DNA of 61,551 nt from the NCBI GenBank assembly GCA_025965315.1, contig JAOPXD010000173.1, positions 1-61,551 of the forward strand, given 5' to 3'. Shown piece by piece: positions 1-8,720 of this stretch (position 1 is the first letter of the stretch; the number at the start of each line of letters is the position of its first letter). The notes under the pieces are model-generated. The model ran no database searches. It saw only the letters and a program-made list of their open reading frames with translations, and had not been told where the DNA came from. This DNA comes from Marmoricola sp. (GTDB lineage: Bacteria > Actinomycetota > Actinomycetes > Propionibacteriales > Nocardioidaceae). The position numbers were made by a program, and so were the translations under genes.

Positions 1-53
1 TGGGGACGCGGGCGACCCAGGGGTTCGGCACAGGCTCCGGCGCCGAGGACTGA
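1..53 (+). CDS. 3' end of an unidentified gene (partial)
   Basis: One frame stays open from the left edge to a TGA at 51-53 and ends in the Gly-rich tail TQGFGTGSGAED. The next start codon follows after 10 nt, so this is probably the upstream member of the same operon. Too little is present to name a family. Confidence 0.45.
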   Translation, partial: GTRATQGFGTGSGAED

Positions 54-63
54 GCGGACGTAG

Positions 64-579
64 ATGAGTGAGTCACCCCAGCTCGGCGAGCTCCTCGAGA
101 GCTACGGCGGGCTCGCCCAGCAGCTCCTGACGCGGTGGACGCCGTTCCTGACTGCGGCCTCCGACAAGGTTGCGACCGGCACCTACGGCAAGGACGACGC
201 AGCAGAGGACTTCTCGGCGATGGCCAAGCTGGTGCTCGACACCGCGGTCCTCACCGGTTACACGGCCCTCGGGGGGATGGCCATCCTGACCACCGACTCG
301 AGCACCGAGCAGACCACCGGTGAGTTCAGCACCGATCCCAAGCTCGCCGGTACGCCGCGCGTCCTCACGCTCCAGGGAGACCTGAAGTCAGCCACGGGCA
401 AGGTGCTCCCGGTGGACCGGGTCACGCCGCAACCCGCCACCCTGCCGCCTAGGTCCACCCAGTTCGACCTGCACGTCGACGGCAGCGACGTCGCTGCGGC
501 GATCTATCGCGGAACCGCACTCTCCACCGACGCGACCGGTGCGGTGGAGGAAGTCGCAGTCAGCGTGTCGCTCCCGTGA
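64..579 (+). CDS. Hypothetical protein, 171 aa, first complete gene of the cyclase/oxidoreductase operon
   Basis: No family recognised. The N-terminal half (about residues 5-80) looks helical with amphipathic stretches. The C-terminal half is rich in Thr/Ser/Val and looks like beta strands ending SVSLP. There is no signal peptide and no convincing membrane segment. The stop codon overlaps the start region of the cyclase-type regulator (GTGATG at 576-581), and that gene overlaps the FAD oxidoreductase in turn, so the three are probably co-transcribed and translationally coupled. Its role is probably linked to that redox enzyme; this is inference from position only. Confidence 0.75.
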   Translation: MSESPQLGELLESYGGLAQQLLTRWTPFLTAASDKVATGTYGKDDAAEDFSAMAKLVLDTAVLTGYTALGGMAILTTDSSTEQTTGEFSTDPKLAGTPRVLTLQGDLKSATGKVLPVDRVTPQPATLPPRSTQFDLHVDGSDVAAAIYRGTALSTDATGAVEEVAVSVSLP

Positions 580-3500
580 TGCCGGGCAAGCCGTCGGACG
601 ACGGCGCTGAGGTTCGCGACGACCTCCTCACGCGTGCTGTCGCGGCCGTCAACCGTGGCGACCTGAAGGACGCGCACGCGCTGGCCAAGCGAGTCCTGGC
701 CGACGACGGGGGCAACCTCGATGCCAGCACGCTGCTCGCCACCGAGAGCCAGCCGACCGGCGAGGTACGTCGGCTCACCGTGCTCTTCTGCGACCTGGTC
801 GGGTCGACGGACCTGTCGGGCCGCCTGGATCCCGAGCTCTACCGTGGTCTGATCAGCCGCTACCGCAAGCTGGTGCTGCCGATCGTGACCGAGCGCCACG
901 GCGGCGTGATCGCGGACCTGGTCGGGGACGGCATGCTCGCGCTGTTCGGCTTTCCCACGATCCACGGTGACGACACCGAGCGGGGCGTGATCGCCGCCCT
1001 CGAGATCGCGGCCGAGGTCGAGGCCCTCTCCGGCCAGATCGCGCAGGCGATCGGCGAGCCGCTCGCCGTACGGGCTGCGCTTCACCGCGGCCTGATGTAC
1101 GTCGACAGCGAACAGGTCGCCGTGTACGGGCTGGCCGTCAACGTTGCCGCCAGGCTCCAGGGACTCGCCGAACCGGGGCAGGTCGTGGTCTCCGACCAGG
1201 TCCGCCTCCTGATCGGGGACCGGTTCGATCTCGAGGCAGGGGAGGCGAAGCTGGTTAAGGGGGTGGACCTGCCGCTGCAGCCCTACGTCGTCCTCGGGCG
1301 TAAGTCCTCAGAGCGTGTCGCTGCCATTCGGACCCCGCTGGTCGGGCGGTCCGCCGAGCTCGACGTGCTCCGTACCCAGTGGTCACGCGCGATCGCGGAA
1401 GGCTCCGCAGCCGTAGGCGGGGTCACGGTCGTCGGTGAAGCCGGCCTGGGGAAGTCGCGTCTGGTTGCTGCGCTGGTCGACGAAGCCACCGTCGACGGTG
1501 GCGAGGTGGTCACCCTCACGGGTTCCCCCGATCACCACGACGTCGGGTTCCACCCGCTCCGTCGGCTGATCGAGACCCGGTGCGGCATCGGTCCCGGAAC
1601 GACGGCCCACCTCCAGGTGGCCAGGCTCGAGCAGGACCTGGTCTCGCTCGGGTTCACGCTGCTCGACACTCTCCCGCTGATCGCCCCGATCCTCGGTCTC
1701 GACCCCGAGGCCGGCTACGCCGCAGCCGATGCCGACGGGAACAAGCTCTCCGAGGACATCGCCAAGGCAGCAGCCGAGTACCTGGTCGCCTGCCTCGGCC
1801 AGGGGCCGGCGATCGTGGTCGTCGACGACCAGCACGCCGTCGACGATGCCACCAACGACCTGATCGCCCGGATCCTGCGGTGCGGGCGGCCGCAGACCCT
1901 GCTCGTTGCCACCAGCCGCATCGGTGGCGTTGCCGAGACCGAGACCATCCACTTGCAGCCGCTCCGACCTGACGCCTGTCTCGCGTTGATCGATGCGATC
2001 GCACCGACTGGTCCCGGGGGGACGATCGACCGCAACGAGCTCGTCAAGCGGAGCGACGGCGTTCCGCTCTTCCTCGAGGAGCTCGTCCGCAGCAGCAGCC
2101 TCGACCCCGTCGAAGAGCGCCACCGACCGGTGCGGTCCGAGGCGAGCACGGTTCCGGACGTGCTCTACGAGCCGCTGATGGCGCGGCTCTACACGAGCTC
2201 AGCGTCGGTCGCGGTGGTCTCCGCAGCGTCCACGATCGGCCGCGAGGTGGACCTCGGCCTGCTGACGCAGAGCGTGGAGCTGGCGCAGGCAGAGGTGCAC
2301 GACGCTGTCGAGAGCCTCATCGGCGGGGGCATCCTCGAGCGGATCGCGACCGACCGGAGCTCGGTGCGGTTCCGGCACGAGCTCGTGCGCGAGGTCGCGT
2401 ACGACCTGATCGCGCCCAGTCGACGACGTGAGGTGCACGCGCGTGTGGCGAGTGCGCTCAGCGAGTCCGTCGCGAACGACGAGCGCAGCGACTGGACCAT
2501 CATCGCCAAGCACTTCGAACGGGCCGACCGTCCTGCCGATGCCGCGAACGCTTGGGGCGAGGCGTCGGCCGACGCCCGTCGGCGCGGTCTCGTCGCCGAG
2601 GCCAGGCTCCGCCTCGGCGCAGGGATCGACCAGGTTGCGCTGCTCCCGGCCGGGCACGAGCGGAACGAGCTCGAGGTGGAGCTCCGGCTGCGTCGCGGGT
2701 TCCTGGCTTCGTCGGTCGAGGGCATGTCGAGCCAGGAGGCGACCGCCGACTACCAGCGCTGCCTCGAGCTCACCCTCGACATCCCGCACGCCCCGAACAT
2801 GGTCAGCACGCTGACAGCGATGTGGGGCTACTACACCGCACGTGCCGACCTGCGGAAGGCGCGGCAGGTGTCGACCACCCTGCACTCGCTGGTCAGCGAG
2901 GAGTGGGGCGCGTTCTGGCGGCCGCAGAACATCGCCAGCTTCGCGATGCTCGACTGGTTCGCGGGCGACTTCGTCCAGGCCGAGGACCAGCTCCAGCTCG
3001 CCGTCGACGCCCTGTACGCACGAGAGGCTTTCGACTCGGAGGCGGTCGCCGCGTGGTACCTGCCGACCCACCCGACGGTGGCGATGCACGTCCACCTCGC
3101 CATCGCCAGGTTCATGGTCGGTGACGTCGAGGGCGCCGACGAGCACGGTCGGCGCGCGATCGAGCTGGCGGAGAACCTGCCGTTCCCGCAAGGTCCGTGG
3201 AGCGCGGCGTACACGCGCTGGTACCTCGCCTGGATGTACATGGAACGCGGCGAGGACCAACGGTCGTTCGCGCTGCTCAGCGAGGTGTCGACGATCGGCG
3301 AGCAGCACGGGTACGACAGCTGGTCCCTGATCGCGATGACGCAGCACGCGGCCACGACCGCTGCGCGTGACGTGCGTACCTCGTCGGGGATCCCGCTCGC
3401 TCCGGCCGCGGCGATCCTCGGGTCGCTGGTGAGTGCGTGGCAGATGGTCGAGCTACGCAACTGCCTCACCATCTACCTGACGACGCTGGGCCGGGTGGTC

Positions 3501-3842
3501 GCCCGCGGTGGTGATGTCGTGGGTGCCCGGACCCACCTCGAGGAGTCGCTCGAACTCGCTCGCTCCACCGGCATGCACTTCTACGACGCTGAAACCCTGC
3601 GCGCGGTGGCACATCTGGAGCCGGAGAGCGGGGAAGTGGTCCGCCGGCTCGGGGAGGCGCTCGCGGTGGCACGCCGACAGGGCGCCCGTCCGTTCGAGCT
3701 CCGGATCGCACTCGACCTCCACAGCATCCGTGGCGAGTCGGCGGTCGCCGAGCTTCGGGCGGCTGTCGACGGCTTCCGTCCAGACGCTTCCTACCCGGAG
3801 CTCGACGACGCACGTGCCCGGCTCGCCCGGCACGGTCGGTGA
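576..3842 (+). CDS. Class III adenylate/guanylate cyclase-AAA ATPase-TPR regulator
   Basis: Multidomain signalling protein of 1088 aa. Residues about 15-55 look like a small helical repeat. A class III nucleotide cyclase domain covers about 63-240: FCDLVGST holds metal ligand D73, GDGM holds D118, and NVAAR (N189, R193) matches the transition-state pair, so it may be active. An AAA/STAND-type ATPase follows, with Walker A GEAGLGKS at 287-294 and a Walker B-like VVVDD. The last third or so is helical and TPR-like. This architecture is common in actinobacteria, where partner-sensing TPRs are thought to control the ATPase or cyclase. Start is GTG 576 or ATG 579; both overlap the previous stop. 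The 3' end overlaps the oxidoreductase gene by 4 nt. The ligand is unknown. Confidence 0.9.
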   Translation: MMPGKPSDDGAEVRDDLLTRAVAAVNRGDLKDAHALAKRVLADDGGNLDASTLLATESQPTGEVRRLTVLFCDLVGSTDLSGRLDPELYRGLISRYRKLVLPIVTERHGGVIADLVGDGMLALFGFPTIHGDDTERGVIAALEIAAEVEALSGQIAQAIGEPLAVRAALHRGLMYVDSEQVAVYGLAVNVAARLQGLAEPGQVVVSDQVRLLIGDRFDLEAGEAKLVKGVDLPLQPYVVLGRKSSERVAAIRTPLVGRSAELDVLRTQWSRAIAEGSAAVGGVTVVGEAGLGKSRLVAALVDEATVDGGEVVTLTGSPDHHDVGFHPLRRLIETRCGIGPGTTAHLQVARLEQDLVSLGFTLLDTLPLIAPILGLDPEAGYAAADADGNKLSEDIAKAAAEYLVACLGQGPAIVVVDDQHAVDDATNDLIARILRCGRPQTLLVATSRIGGVAETETIHLQPLRPDACLALIDAIAPTGPGGTIDRNELVKRSDGVPLFLEELVRSSSLDPVEERHRPVRSEASTVPDVLYEPLMARLYTSSASVAVVSAASTIGREVDLGLLTQSVELAQAEVHDAVESLIGGGILERIATDRSSVRFRHELVREVAYDLIAPSRRREVHARVASALSESVANDERSDWTIIAKHFERADRPADAANAWGEASADARRRGLVAEARLRLGAGIDQVALLPAGHERNELEVELRLRRGFLASSVEGMSSQEATADYQRCLELTLDIPHAPNMVSTLTAMWGYYTARADLRKARQVSTTLHSLVSEEWGAFWRPQNIASFAMLDWFAGDFVQAEDQLQLAVDALYAREAFDSEAVAAWYLPTHPTVAMHVHLAIARFMVGDVEGADEHGRRAIELAENLPFPQGPWSAAYTRWYLAWMYMERGEDQRSFALLSEVSTIGEQHGYDSWSLIAMTQHAATTAARDVRTSSGIPLAPAAAILGSLVSAWQMVELRNCLTIYLTTLGRVVARGGDVVGARTHLEESLELARSTGMHFYDAETLRAVAHLEPESGEVVRRLGEALAVARRQGARPFELRIALDLHSIRGESAVAELRAAVDGFRPDASYPELDDARARLARHGR

Positions 3843-5935
3843 CCCCGCCCCAGCGCCGCAAGGTCGTCGTCCTCGGGGGAGGGATGGCCGGCGTGACGGC
3901 TGCGTGGCGGCTCAGCGAACCCGGCTGGGAGCGTGAGTTCGAGTCCATCACGATCTACCAGCGGGGCTTCCGGCTCGGCGGCAAGGGGGCCAGCAGCAGG
4001 GGTGAGCACGGGCGGGTCGAGGAGCACGGCCTGCACGTGTGGCTCGGGTACTACGACAACGCCTTCCGGCTGCTCCGCGAGTGCTACGCGGAGCTGGACC
4101 GCGCGACCAATGACCCGGCCGCACCGATCCTGACGTGGCGCGATGCCATGCTGCCCGCGCACGAGGTCGGTCTCGAGGACCGTTTCTCCGACGACTGGCG
4201 ACACTGGATCGGATCGTTCGCGCGCAACGATCTGGACCCGGGCGATCCGATCGGTCCCGGTCGCCACCCTGCTCCGGACATCGCCGACCTCACCAGGCGC
4301 GGCATCCAGCTGATCCTCGACTTCGTGAGCTCCCTGCCGACCGTCGGTGACGGGGTGGAGCGGATGGCACTGACCCCGACGGCGGTGGCCCCGCCGCGAG
4401 TCGACCCGCTCGTCGAAGGGGCATACCTGGCCGTCGTGGCGTCGCTGCTCGAGGCGCTGGTCCATCTGGAAGCGCCCGAGCCAGATCTGGACGCTGTTGC
4501 CGCGGCTCTTGGCGGCACTGTGTCGGGTGCCCGTGAGCAGCTCCGAACGGCAGTCTCGACGAACCCGTCCCAACGACGGATGTGGCACCTGATCTCGTTC
4601 CTCGCGGCGACCACGCGCGGCATCCTGGCTGACAGGACGTTCTCCGATCCGGACGGGTTCGCCCGGGCCAACGAGGAGGAGTTCCTCGACTGGGCCGTCC
4701 GGCACGGGGCAGACCCGGGGGGAGCCGAGTTCGCGTTCATGCGCGGGCTCTACGACCTGGTCTTCGCCCACGACGGGGAGCGGCGTTCGGAGCTCGGGGT
4801 CGGCGCCGGTACGGCGATCGCCGTCACGGTGAAGATGTTCTTCGAGTACCGCGGCGCGATCTTCTGGAAGATGGCGGCCGGCATGGGCGACATCGTCTTC
4901 GCGCCGCTGCACCAGGTGCTCGTCGCGCGCGGGGTGCGGATCGAATACTTCCACCGCGTCGACGAGCTGCTTCCTGGTACCGACGGGAACGTCGAGACGA
5001 TCGCCCTGGGCCGCCAGGTCGCCCTCAAGGACGGGCTCGAGCAGTACGACCCGTTGGTGAGGGTGCGCGGCCTGCCCTGCTTCGCCGACCGACCGCTCCT
5101 GGACCAGCTGGACGTGGACCCGGCGGTGGAGAACGAGCCGCTGGAGTCGGTCTGGTGCACCTGGCTCGACGCGGAGAAACGGCTGCTGCGGCGCGGTGTG
5201 GACTTCGACGTGGCGGTCCTGGCGGTCCCGGTCGACATGGCGCGGATCGTCGCGCCTGCCCTCGCCGCGCAGGCCCCAGCGTTCGACCGGATGCTGACCA
5301 CCCTCCGCACCACGGCGACGGTCGCCCTGCAGCTGTGGTTGCGCGAGGACGAGCCGACGCTCGGCTGGGGCCGACCCGGGATGACGGTCAGTGCGTTCGA
5401 GCGGCCCTTGAGCACCTGGGCCTCGATGCCGCAGCTGATCCCGGTCGAGGACTGGCCAGCAGAGATCGAGCCCGGCTCGATCGCGTACTTCTGCGGCGCG
5501 ATCGATGCGCCCTGGCCGCCGGACCGACCGTGGCCGGCGTACCTCGAGCACCACCTGGCCGAGGCCTATCGAACGGCGGAGACCTTCGTCGAGGACCACC
5601 TGCCACACCTGCTGCCCGGTCTGCGCGGACCGGACGGTTTCCGGTGGGACCTGCTCTGCGGCTGGGACGGAGTCTCGAAGCCGCTCAGCTCGCAGTTCGT
5701 GCGGATCAACGTCGACCCGTCGGACCGGTACGTGATGTGCGTCCCCGGCTCGGACGGCTACCGGCTCCGTGCCGATGAGAGCGGCTTCGAGAACCTCTTC
5801 CTCGCCGGCGACTGGACCGACAACGGAATCAACGCCGGGTGCATCGAGGCTGCGGTGCTCTCCGGTCTCCAGAGCGCGAACGCCGTGCTCGGCAGGCACC
5901 GGACCCATCGCATCACCGGGATGCTGCCGAGCTAG
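3839..5935 (+). CDS. FAD-dependent oxidoreductase, amine oxidase/phytoene desaturase-like
   Basis: A 698-aa flavoprotein. An N-terminal Rossmann motif GGGMAG (residues 13-18) follows a beta strand, then comes the FAD-contacting GFRLGGKGAS region. The C-terminus carries the typical second FAD motif FLAGDWTDNGINAGCIEAA, close to that of phytoene/zeta-carotene desaturases and related NAD(P)-binding amine oxidases. It is longer than standard desaturases, with an insertion in the middle (about residues 130-330). The GTG start overlaps the cyclase-regulator stop by 4 nt (GTGA), implying coupling. Substrate unknown; no carotenoid genes are nearby, so a carotenoid role is not supported. Confidence 0.85.
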   Translation: MTPPQRRKVVVLGGGMAGVTAAWRLSEPGWEREFESITIYQRGFRLGGKGASSRGEHGRVEEHGLHVWLGYYDNAFRLLRECYAELDRATNDPAAPILTWRDAMLPAHEVGLEDRFSDDWRHWIGSFARNDLDPGDPIGPGRHPAPDIADLTRRGIQLILDFVSSLPTVGDGVERMALTPTAVAPPRVDPLVEGAYLAVVASLLEALVHLEAPEPDLDAVAAALGGTVSGAREQLRTAVSTNPSQRRMWHLISFLAATTRGILADRTFSDPDGFARANEEEFLDWAVRHGADPGGAEFAFMRGLYDLVFAHDGERRSELGVGAGTAIAVTVKMFFEYRGAIFWKMAAGMGDIVFAPLHQVLVARGVRIEYFHRVDELLPGTDGNVETIALGRQVALKDGLEQYDPLVRVRGLPCFADRPLLDQLDVDPAVENEPLESVWCTWLDAEKRLLRRGVDFDVAVLAVPVDMARIVAPALAAQAPAFDRMLTTLRTTATVALQLWLREDEPTLGWGRPGMTVSAFERPLSTWASMPQLIPVEDWPAEIEPGSIAYFCGAIDAPWPPDRPWPAYLEHHLAEAYRTAETFVEDHLPHLLPGLRGPDGFRWDLLCGWDGVSKPLSSQFVRINVDPSDRYVMCVPGSDGYRLRADESGFENLFLAGDWTDNGINAGCIEAAVLSGLQSANAVLGRHRTHRITGMLPS

Positions 5936-5983
5936 AGCCGACGCGTACCCGGGTACGTGCTGAGAGCTGGCCGGGATCCGCAC

Positions 5984-6014
5984 TTGACCTGAAGCGCTTC
6001 AGGTTCTCGATACT
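5984..6014 (+). promoter_or_regulatory. MerR-type promoter and operator
   Basis: A -35 box TTGACC (5984-5989) and a -10 box GATACT (6009-6014) are separated by 19 bp, the stretched spacing typical of MerR-controlled promoters. A perfect 16-bp palindrome, CCTGAAGCGCTTCAGG (5988-6003), sits between them. The ATG of the merR-type gene lies 6 nt after the -10 box, so the transcript is probably leaderless and autoregulated. Confidence 0.8.
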
Positions 6015-6020
6015 GACCTC

Positions 6021-6470
6021 ATGGACCACGACGGATACACGATCGCCGAGGCGGTCGCCCGGTGCGGCCTGCCGGAGAGCACGCTGCGGTACTGGGAGCG
6101 GATCGGTCTGGTGCGACCGGTCGCGCGCGACGAGTCCAGCAGCCACCGCCGCTACAGCCGCGAGGACGTCGCCACGCTGGAGACCCTGGCGAACCTTCGT
6201 GCCGTCGGCCTGGGCATCGAGGACATGCGTACCTACCTGACCGGCGCACGCCGTGGTGACGACGCGGCCGGTGAGCAGCGAGCGTTGTTCGAGGCGCACG
6301 CGCGACGGCTGACGGACGAGCTGAACGCCCTCGAGCTGCGTCGTCGCTACCTCGACCTGAAGGTCCAGTACTGGAGCGCCCGCGAGGTGGGAGACCTGGA
6401 CAAGGCCGCCGACGTTGCCGACGAGCTCGGCCCGATCATCCGCCGCATCAACCCGAAGGACACCGCATGA
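6021..6470 (+). CDS. MerR family transcriptional regulator
   Basis: A 149-aa protein with the N-terminal MerR winged-helix domain: YTIAEAVARCGLPESTLRYWERIGLV, the HRRYSREDV wing, and LANLRAVGLGIEDMRTYL, followed by a C-terminal coiled coil (about residues 85-130). No Cys cluster for metal binding is visible, so it more likely senses an organic compound, as in the small MerR regulators found beside oxidoreductases. The start overlaps nothing upstream and lies directly after a MerR-type promoter. The stop overlaps the SDR gene by 4 nt (ATGA), so regulator and enzyme form one operon and the SDR substrate is probably related to the effector (inference). Confidence 0.93.
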   Translation: MDHDGYTIAEAVARCGLPESTLRYWERIGLVRPVARDESSSHRRYSREDVATLETLANLRAVGLGIEDMRTYLTGARRGDDAAGEQRALFEAHARRLTDELNALELRRRYLDLKVQYWSAREVGDLDKAADVADELGPIIRRINPKDTA

Positions 6471-7414
6471 GCAGCACCCGCACGATCTCGCCGTTCGACT
6501 TCTCCTCCACCGCTGCCGAGGTGATCTCCGGCGTCGACCTGCACGGCCGTCGCGCGCTTGTCACCGGCGCTGCCAGCGGGATCGGCGTGGAGACTGCTCG
6601 CGCTCTTGCTTCGGCCGGTGCCGAGACGGTCATCGCCGCCCGCGACCTTGCTGCCGCTGACCGGGTCGCCGCCAGTATCCGCGAGGACACCGGCAACGAG
6701 GCCGTCTCCGCGGTGCACCTGGACCTGCTCGACCGCGCCTCGGTGGATCGGCTCGTCGAGGGGTACGCCGGCCCGCTGCACCTCCTGATCAACAACGCCG
6801 GGGTGATGGCCGTCCCGGAGCTGCGGCTCAGTCCTGAGGGCCACGAGCTCCAGTTCGCCACCAACCACCTCGGCCACTTCCGGCTCGCGCTCGGTCTGCT
6901 GCCCGCGCTGCGTGCCGCCGGCGGAGCGCGGGTCGTCTCGGTCAGCTCGCGAGCGCACCTGAACTCACCGGTGGTCTTCGACGACATCGACTTCGCCCGG
7001 CGTGCCTACGATCCAGCGCTCGCCTACGCCCAGTCCAAGACTGCCAACGTGCTGTTCGCGGTCGCCGCAGCAAGCCGCTGGTCAGACGACGGGATCGAGG
7101 TCAACGCGCTGCACCCCGGAGCGATCGCCGACTCGAACCTTGCCCGCCACTACGACCCGGGCGTGCTGCAGGAGCTGCGTACGTCGGGCCGCTACACGTT
7201 CAAGTCGATCGAGCAAGGCGCCGCGTCCAGCGTGTACGTCGCCACCTCGCCGCTGCTCGAGGGCGTCGTCGGCCGCTACTTCGAGAACTGCCAGGAGGCC
7301 GACCCCGGCGACCCCACCGCGGCCGGCACCGACGCTGCGGGCGTCGCCGCCCACGCCTTGGATCCTGCCGCTGCCGAGCGGCTGTGGACCATCTCGGAGC
7401 AGCTGAACGCCTGA
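6467..7414 (+). CDS. SDR family oxidoreductase, retinol dehydrogenase-like
   Basis: A classical-type short-chain dehydrogenase of 315 aa with an N-terminal extension of about 28 residues. The nucleotide motif TGAASGIG is at 33-40, NNAG at 109-112, a catalytic Ser near 160 in VSVSS, and YAQSK at 187-191 supplies Tyr187 and Lys191. The HLGHF stretch and overall layout resemble retinol dehydrogenase/WW-domain oxidoreductase-like SDRs, which usually use NADP(H). Co-transcribed with the MerR gene by an ATGA overlap. Substrate unknown; induction by the MerR ligand is expected. Confidence 0.92.
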   Translation: MSSTRTISPFDFSSTAAEVISGVDLHGRRALVTGAASGIGVETARALASAGAETVIAARDLAAADRVAASIREDTGNEAVSAVHLDLLDRASVDRLVEGYAGPLHLLINNAGVMAVPELRLSPEGHELQFATNHLGHFRLALGLLPALRAAGGARVVSVSSRAHLNSPVVFDDIDFARRAYDPALAYAQSKTANVLFAVAAASRWSDDGIEVNALHPGAIADSNLARHYDPGVLQELRTSGRYTFKSIEQGAASSVYVATSPLLEGVVGRYFENCQEADPGDPTAAGTDAAGVAAHALDPAAAERLWTISEQLNA

Positions 7415-7476
7415 CGGCTCCGAGCGGCGGGAGCGGGAGTCGCCGCGTCGCGTCCGTCGCAGCTGGGCAGCGCGGC

Positions 7477-7482
7477 TAGGCT
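7477..7482 (+). promoter_or_regulatory. -10 box of a probable leaderless transcript (lepB)
   Basis: TAGGCT lies 6 nt before the GTG start, the spacing expected when transcription begins at the start codon. No Shine-Dalgarno sequence precedes the GTG and the -35 region is weak. Confidence 0.5.
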
Positions 7483-7488
7483 CGGCGC

Positions 7489-8220
7489 GTGACTGACCCT
7501 TCCCCGGAGACCGAGGGCGCGACCGCCGACGCCCCCGCCAGCGCGAGCAGGAAAGCCGCCAAGAAGGCGCTTCCGGTGTGGCAGGAGAGTGTGCTGCTGC
7601 TCGTGATCGCCCTGGTGCTGGCGATCGGGATCAAGTTCTTCTTCGTCCAGGCGTTCTACATCCCGTCCGCCTCGATGGAACCGTTGTTCATCAAGAACGA
7701 CCGGATCCTGGTCCAGAAGGTCTCCTACTGGGGCAGCAAGAGCCCGAAGCGCGGCGACATCGTCGTGTTCAAGGATCCCGGTGGCTGGCTGAACGCGGAC
7801 GAGACCAGCAAGGCGGCGACGAACCCGATCGCCAAGGGTCTCGAGGCGATCGGGCTGTACCCCTCGGGCGGTCACCTGGTGAAGCGCGTGATCGGGATCG
7901 GTGGGGACAGGGTCAAGTGCTGCGACACCCAGGGCCGCGTCACCGTGAACGGGACGGCGCTCAACGAGGGGTCCTACCTGCCGAAGAACACGGTTCCGTC
8001 AGCGGTCAAGTTCGACGTACGGGTTCCTGCGGGGTACCTGTGGGTGATGGGGGACAACCGCGGCGACTCCGCCGATTCCCGCTTCCACCGTGGTGACCCC
8101 GGCGGTGGCTTCGTCAACCAGGACCTGGTGGTCGGCAAGGTGTGGGCGCTGATCTGGCCGTGGAAGCGCGCCGAGTGGATCCACACGCCCGCGACCTTCA
8201 AGGGCATCCCCGCCCCGTAG
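7489..8220 (+). CDS. lepB: Signal peptidase I
   Basis: Membrane-bound serine protease that removes signal peptides from exported proteins. The 243-aa sequence has a basic, Ala-rich cytoplasmic N-terminus, one membrane anchor (about 35-55), and the S26 family boxes: SASMEP with nucleophile Ser62, VKRVIG with the general-base Lys132, and VMGDNRGDSADSR near the end. The CC pair (CCDTQG) just after the lysine box is an uncommon detail. Length fits actinobacterial type I signal peptidases. The GTG start is set by the upstream -10 box. It is monocistronic here and ends convergent to a tiny minus-strand gene. Confidence 0.96.
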   Translation: MTDPSPETEGATADAPASASRKAAKKALPVWQESVLLLVIALVLAIGIKFFFVQAFYIPSASMEPLFIKNDRILVQKVSYWGSKSPKRGDIVVFKDPGGWLNADETSKAATNPIAKGLEAIGLYPSGGHLVKRVIGIGGDRVKCCDTQGRVTVNGTALNEGSYLPKNTVPSAVKFDVRVPAGYLWVMGDNRGDSADSRFHRGDPGGGFVNQDLVVGKVWALIWPWKRAEWIHTPATFKGIPAP

Positions 8221-8270
8221 TACTCGGTGGCAATCGGACGGCAGGTCACCGCCGAGGAACGCACGGCCTG

Positions 8271-8417
8271 CTAGACCGGATCGGGGGCCGTCTCCGGCTC
8301 CGGAGCGGGTTGGGTCTGCGGGTCCTCGCGAGGATCGCCGACCGGGATCGGGTTCACGTTCGGGTCGCCGCTCGGAACGATCTGAGGGTGGGCAGGGTCG
8401 CTCGGTGTCGTCGTCAT
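8271..8417 (-). CDS. Small Pro/Asp-rich protein, 48 aa
   Basis: Reads MTTTPSDPAH to PETAPDPV-stop, with repeated GDPN/GDPR/DPxxP units and no hydrophobic segment, so it is probably disordered. An AAGGA ribosome-binding site sits 7 nt before the ATG, which supports expression despite the small size. It lies tail-to-tail with lepB and downstream of another tiny minus-strand gene. Function unknown. Confidence 0.55.
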   Translation of the reverse strand: MTTTPSDPAHPQIVPSGDPNVNPIPVGDPREDPQTQPAPEPETAPDPV

Positions 8418-8490
8418 GACGTGGTCCTTACCCAGGACGGCTGCGCGGAATCGTGTACCGCACGCCGGCGGGCGTCTCCTGCCTTCGGGC

Positions 8491-8580
8491 CTAGTCCTTG
8501 AGGACTGCCCGGGCCATCACGAGGGTTCCGGCCAGCGCAAAAGCAATGAAGATGATCAGCGTCCACAGGACCGGCATCAT
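8491..8580 (-). CDS. Single-pass membrane micropeptide, 29 aa
   Basis: Begins MMPVLWTLII and ends MARAVLKD; nearly the whole chain is one hydrophobic helix with a basic/polar C-terminus. A strong GAAGGAG ribosome-binding site is 3-6 nt ahead of the two adjacent ATG codons. Possibly co-transcribed with the 48-aa gene downstream on the same strand. Could be a regulatory membrane peptide; no family recognised. Confidence 0.5.
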   Translation of the reverse strand: MMPVLWTLIIFIAFALAGTLVMARAVLKD

Positions 8581-8708
8581 CGGCTCCTTCGGGTAAGTGA
8601 GTCGCACCTACCCGTTTCGTACGGGTTTCATGCATCGAGCCCTCGATCGTTCGCTGCCGGTCCTGAGCGGTCTCCGATCCCGGAGTCCTGAGCTCGCAGC
8701 GCTACACA

Positions 8709-8714
8709 TACGGT
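8709..8714 (+). promoter_or_regulatory. -10 box of a probable leaderless transcript (serA)
   Basis: TACGGT ends 6 nt before the serA ATG and there is no Shine-Dalgarno sequence. Confidence 0.45.
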
Positions 8715-8720
8715 GATCCC

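Noticed and set aside
3791..5983. 730-codon open frame antisense to the FAD oxidoreductase
   Set aside because: Arg/Gly/Asp/His-rich composition typical of antisense frames in high-G+C genes; the sense protein has clear FAD motifs.
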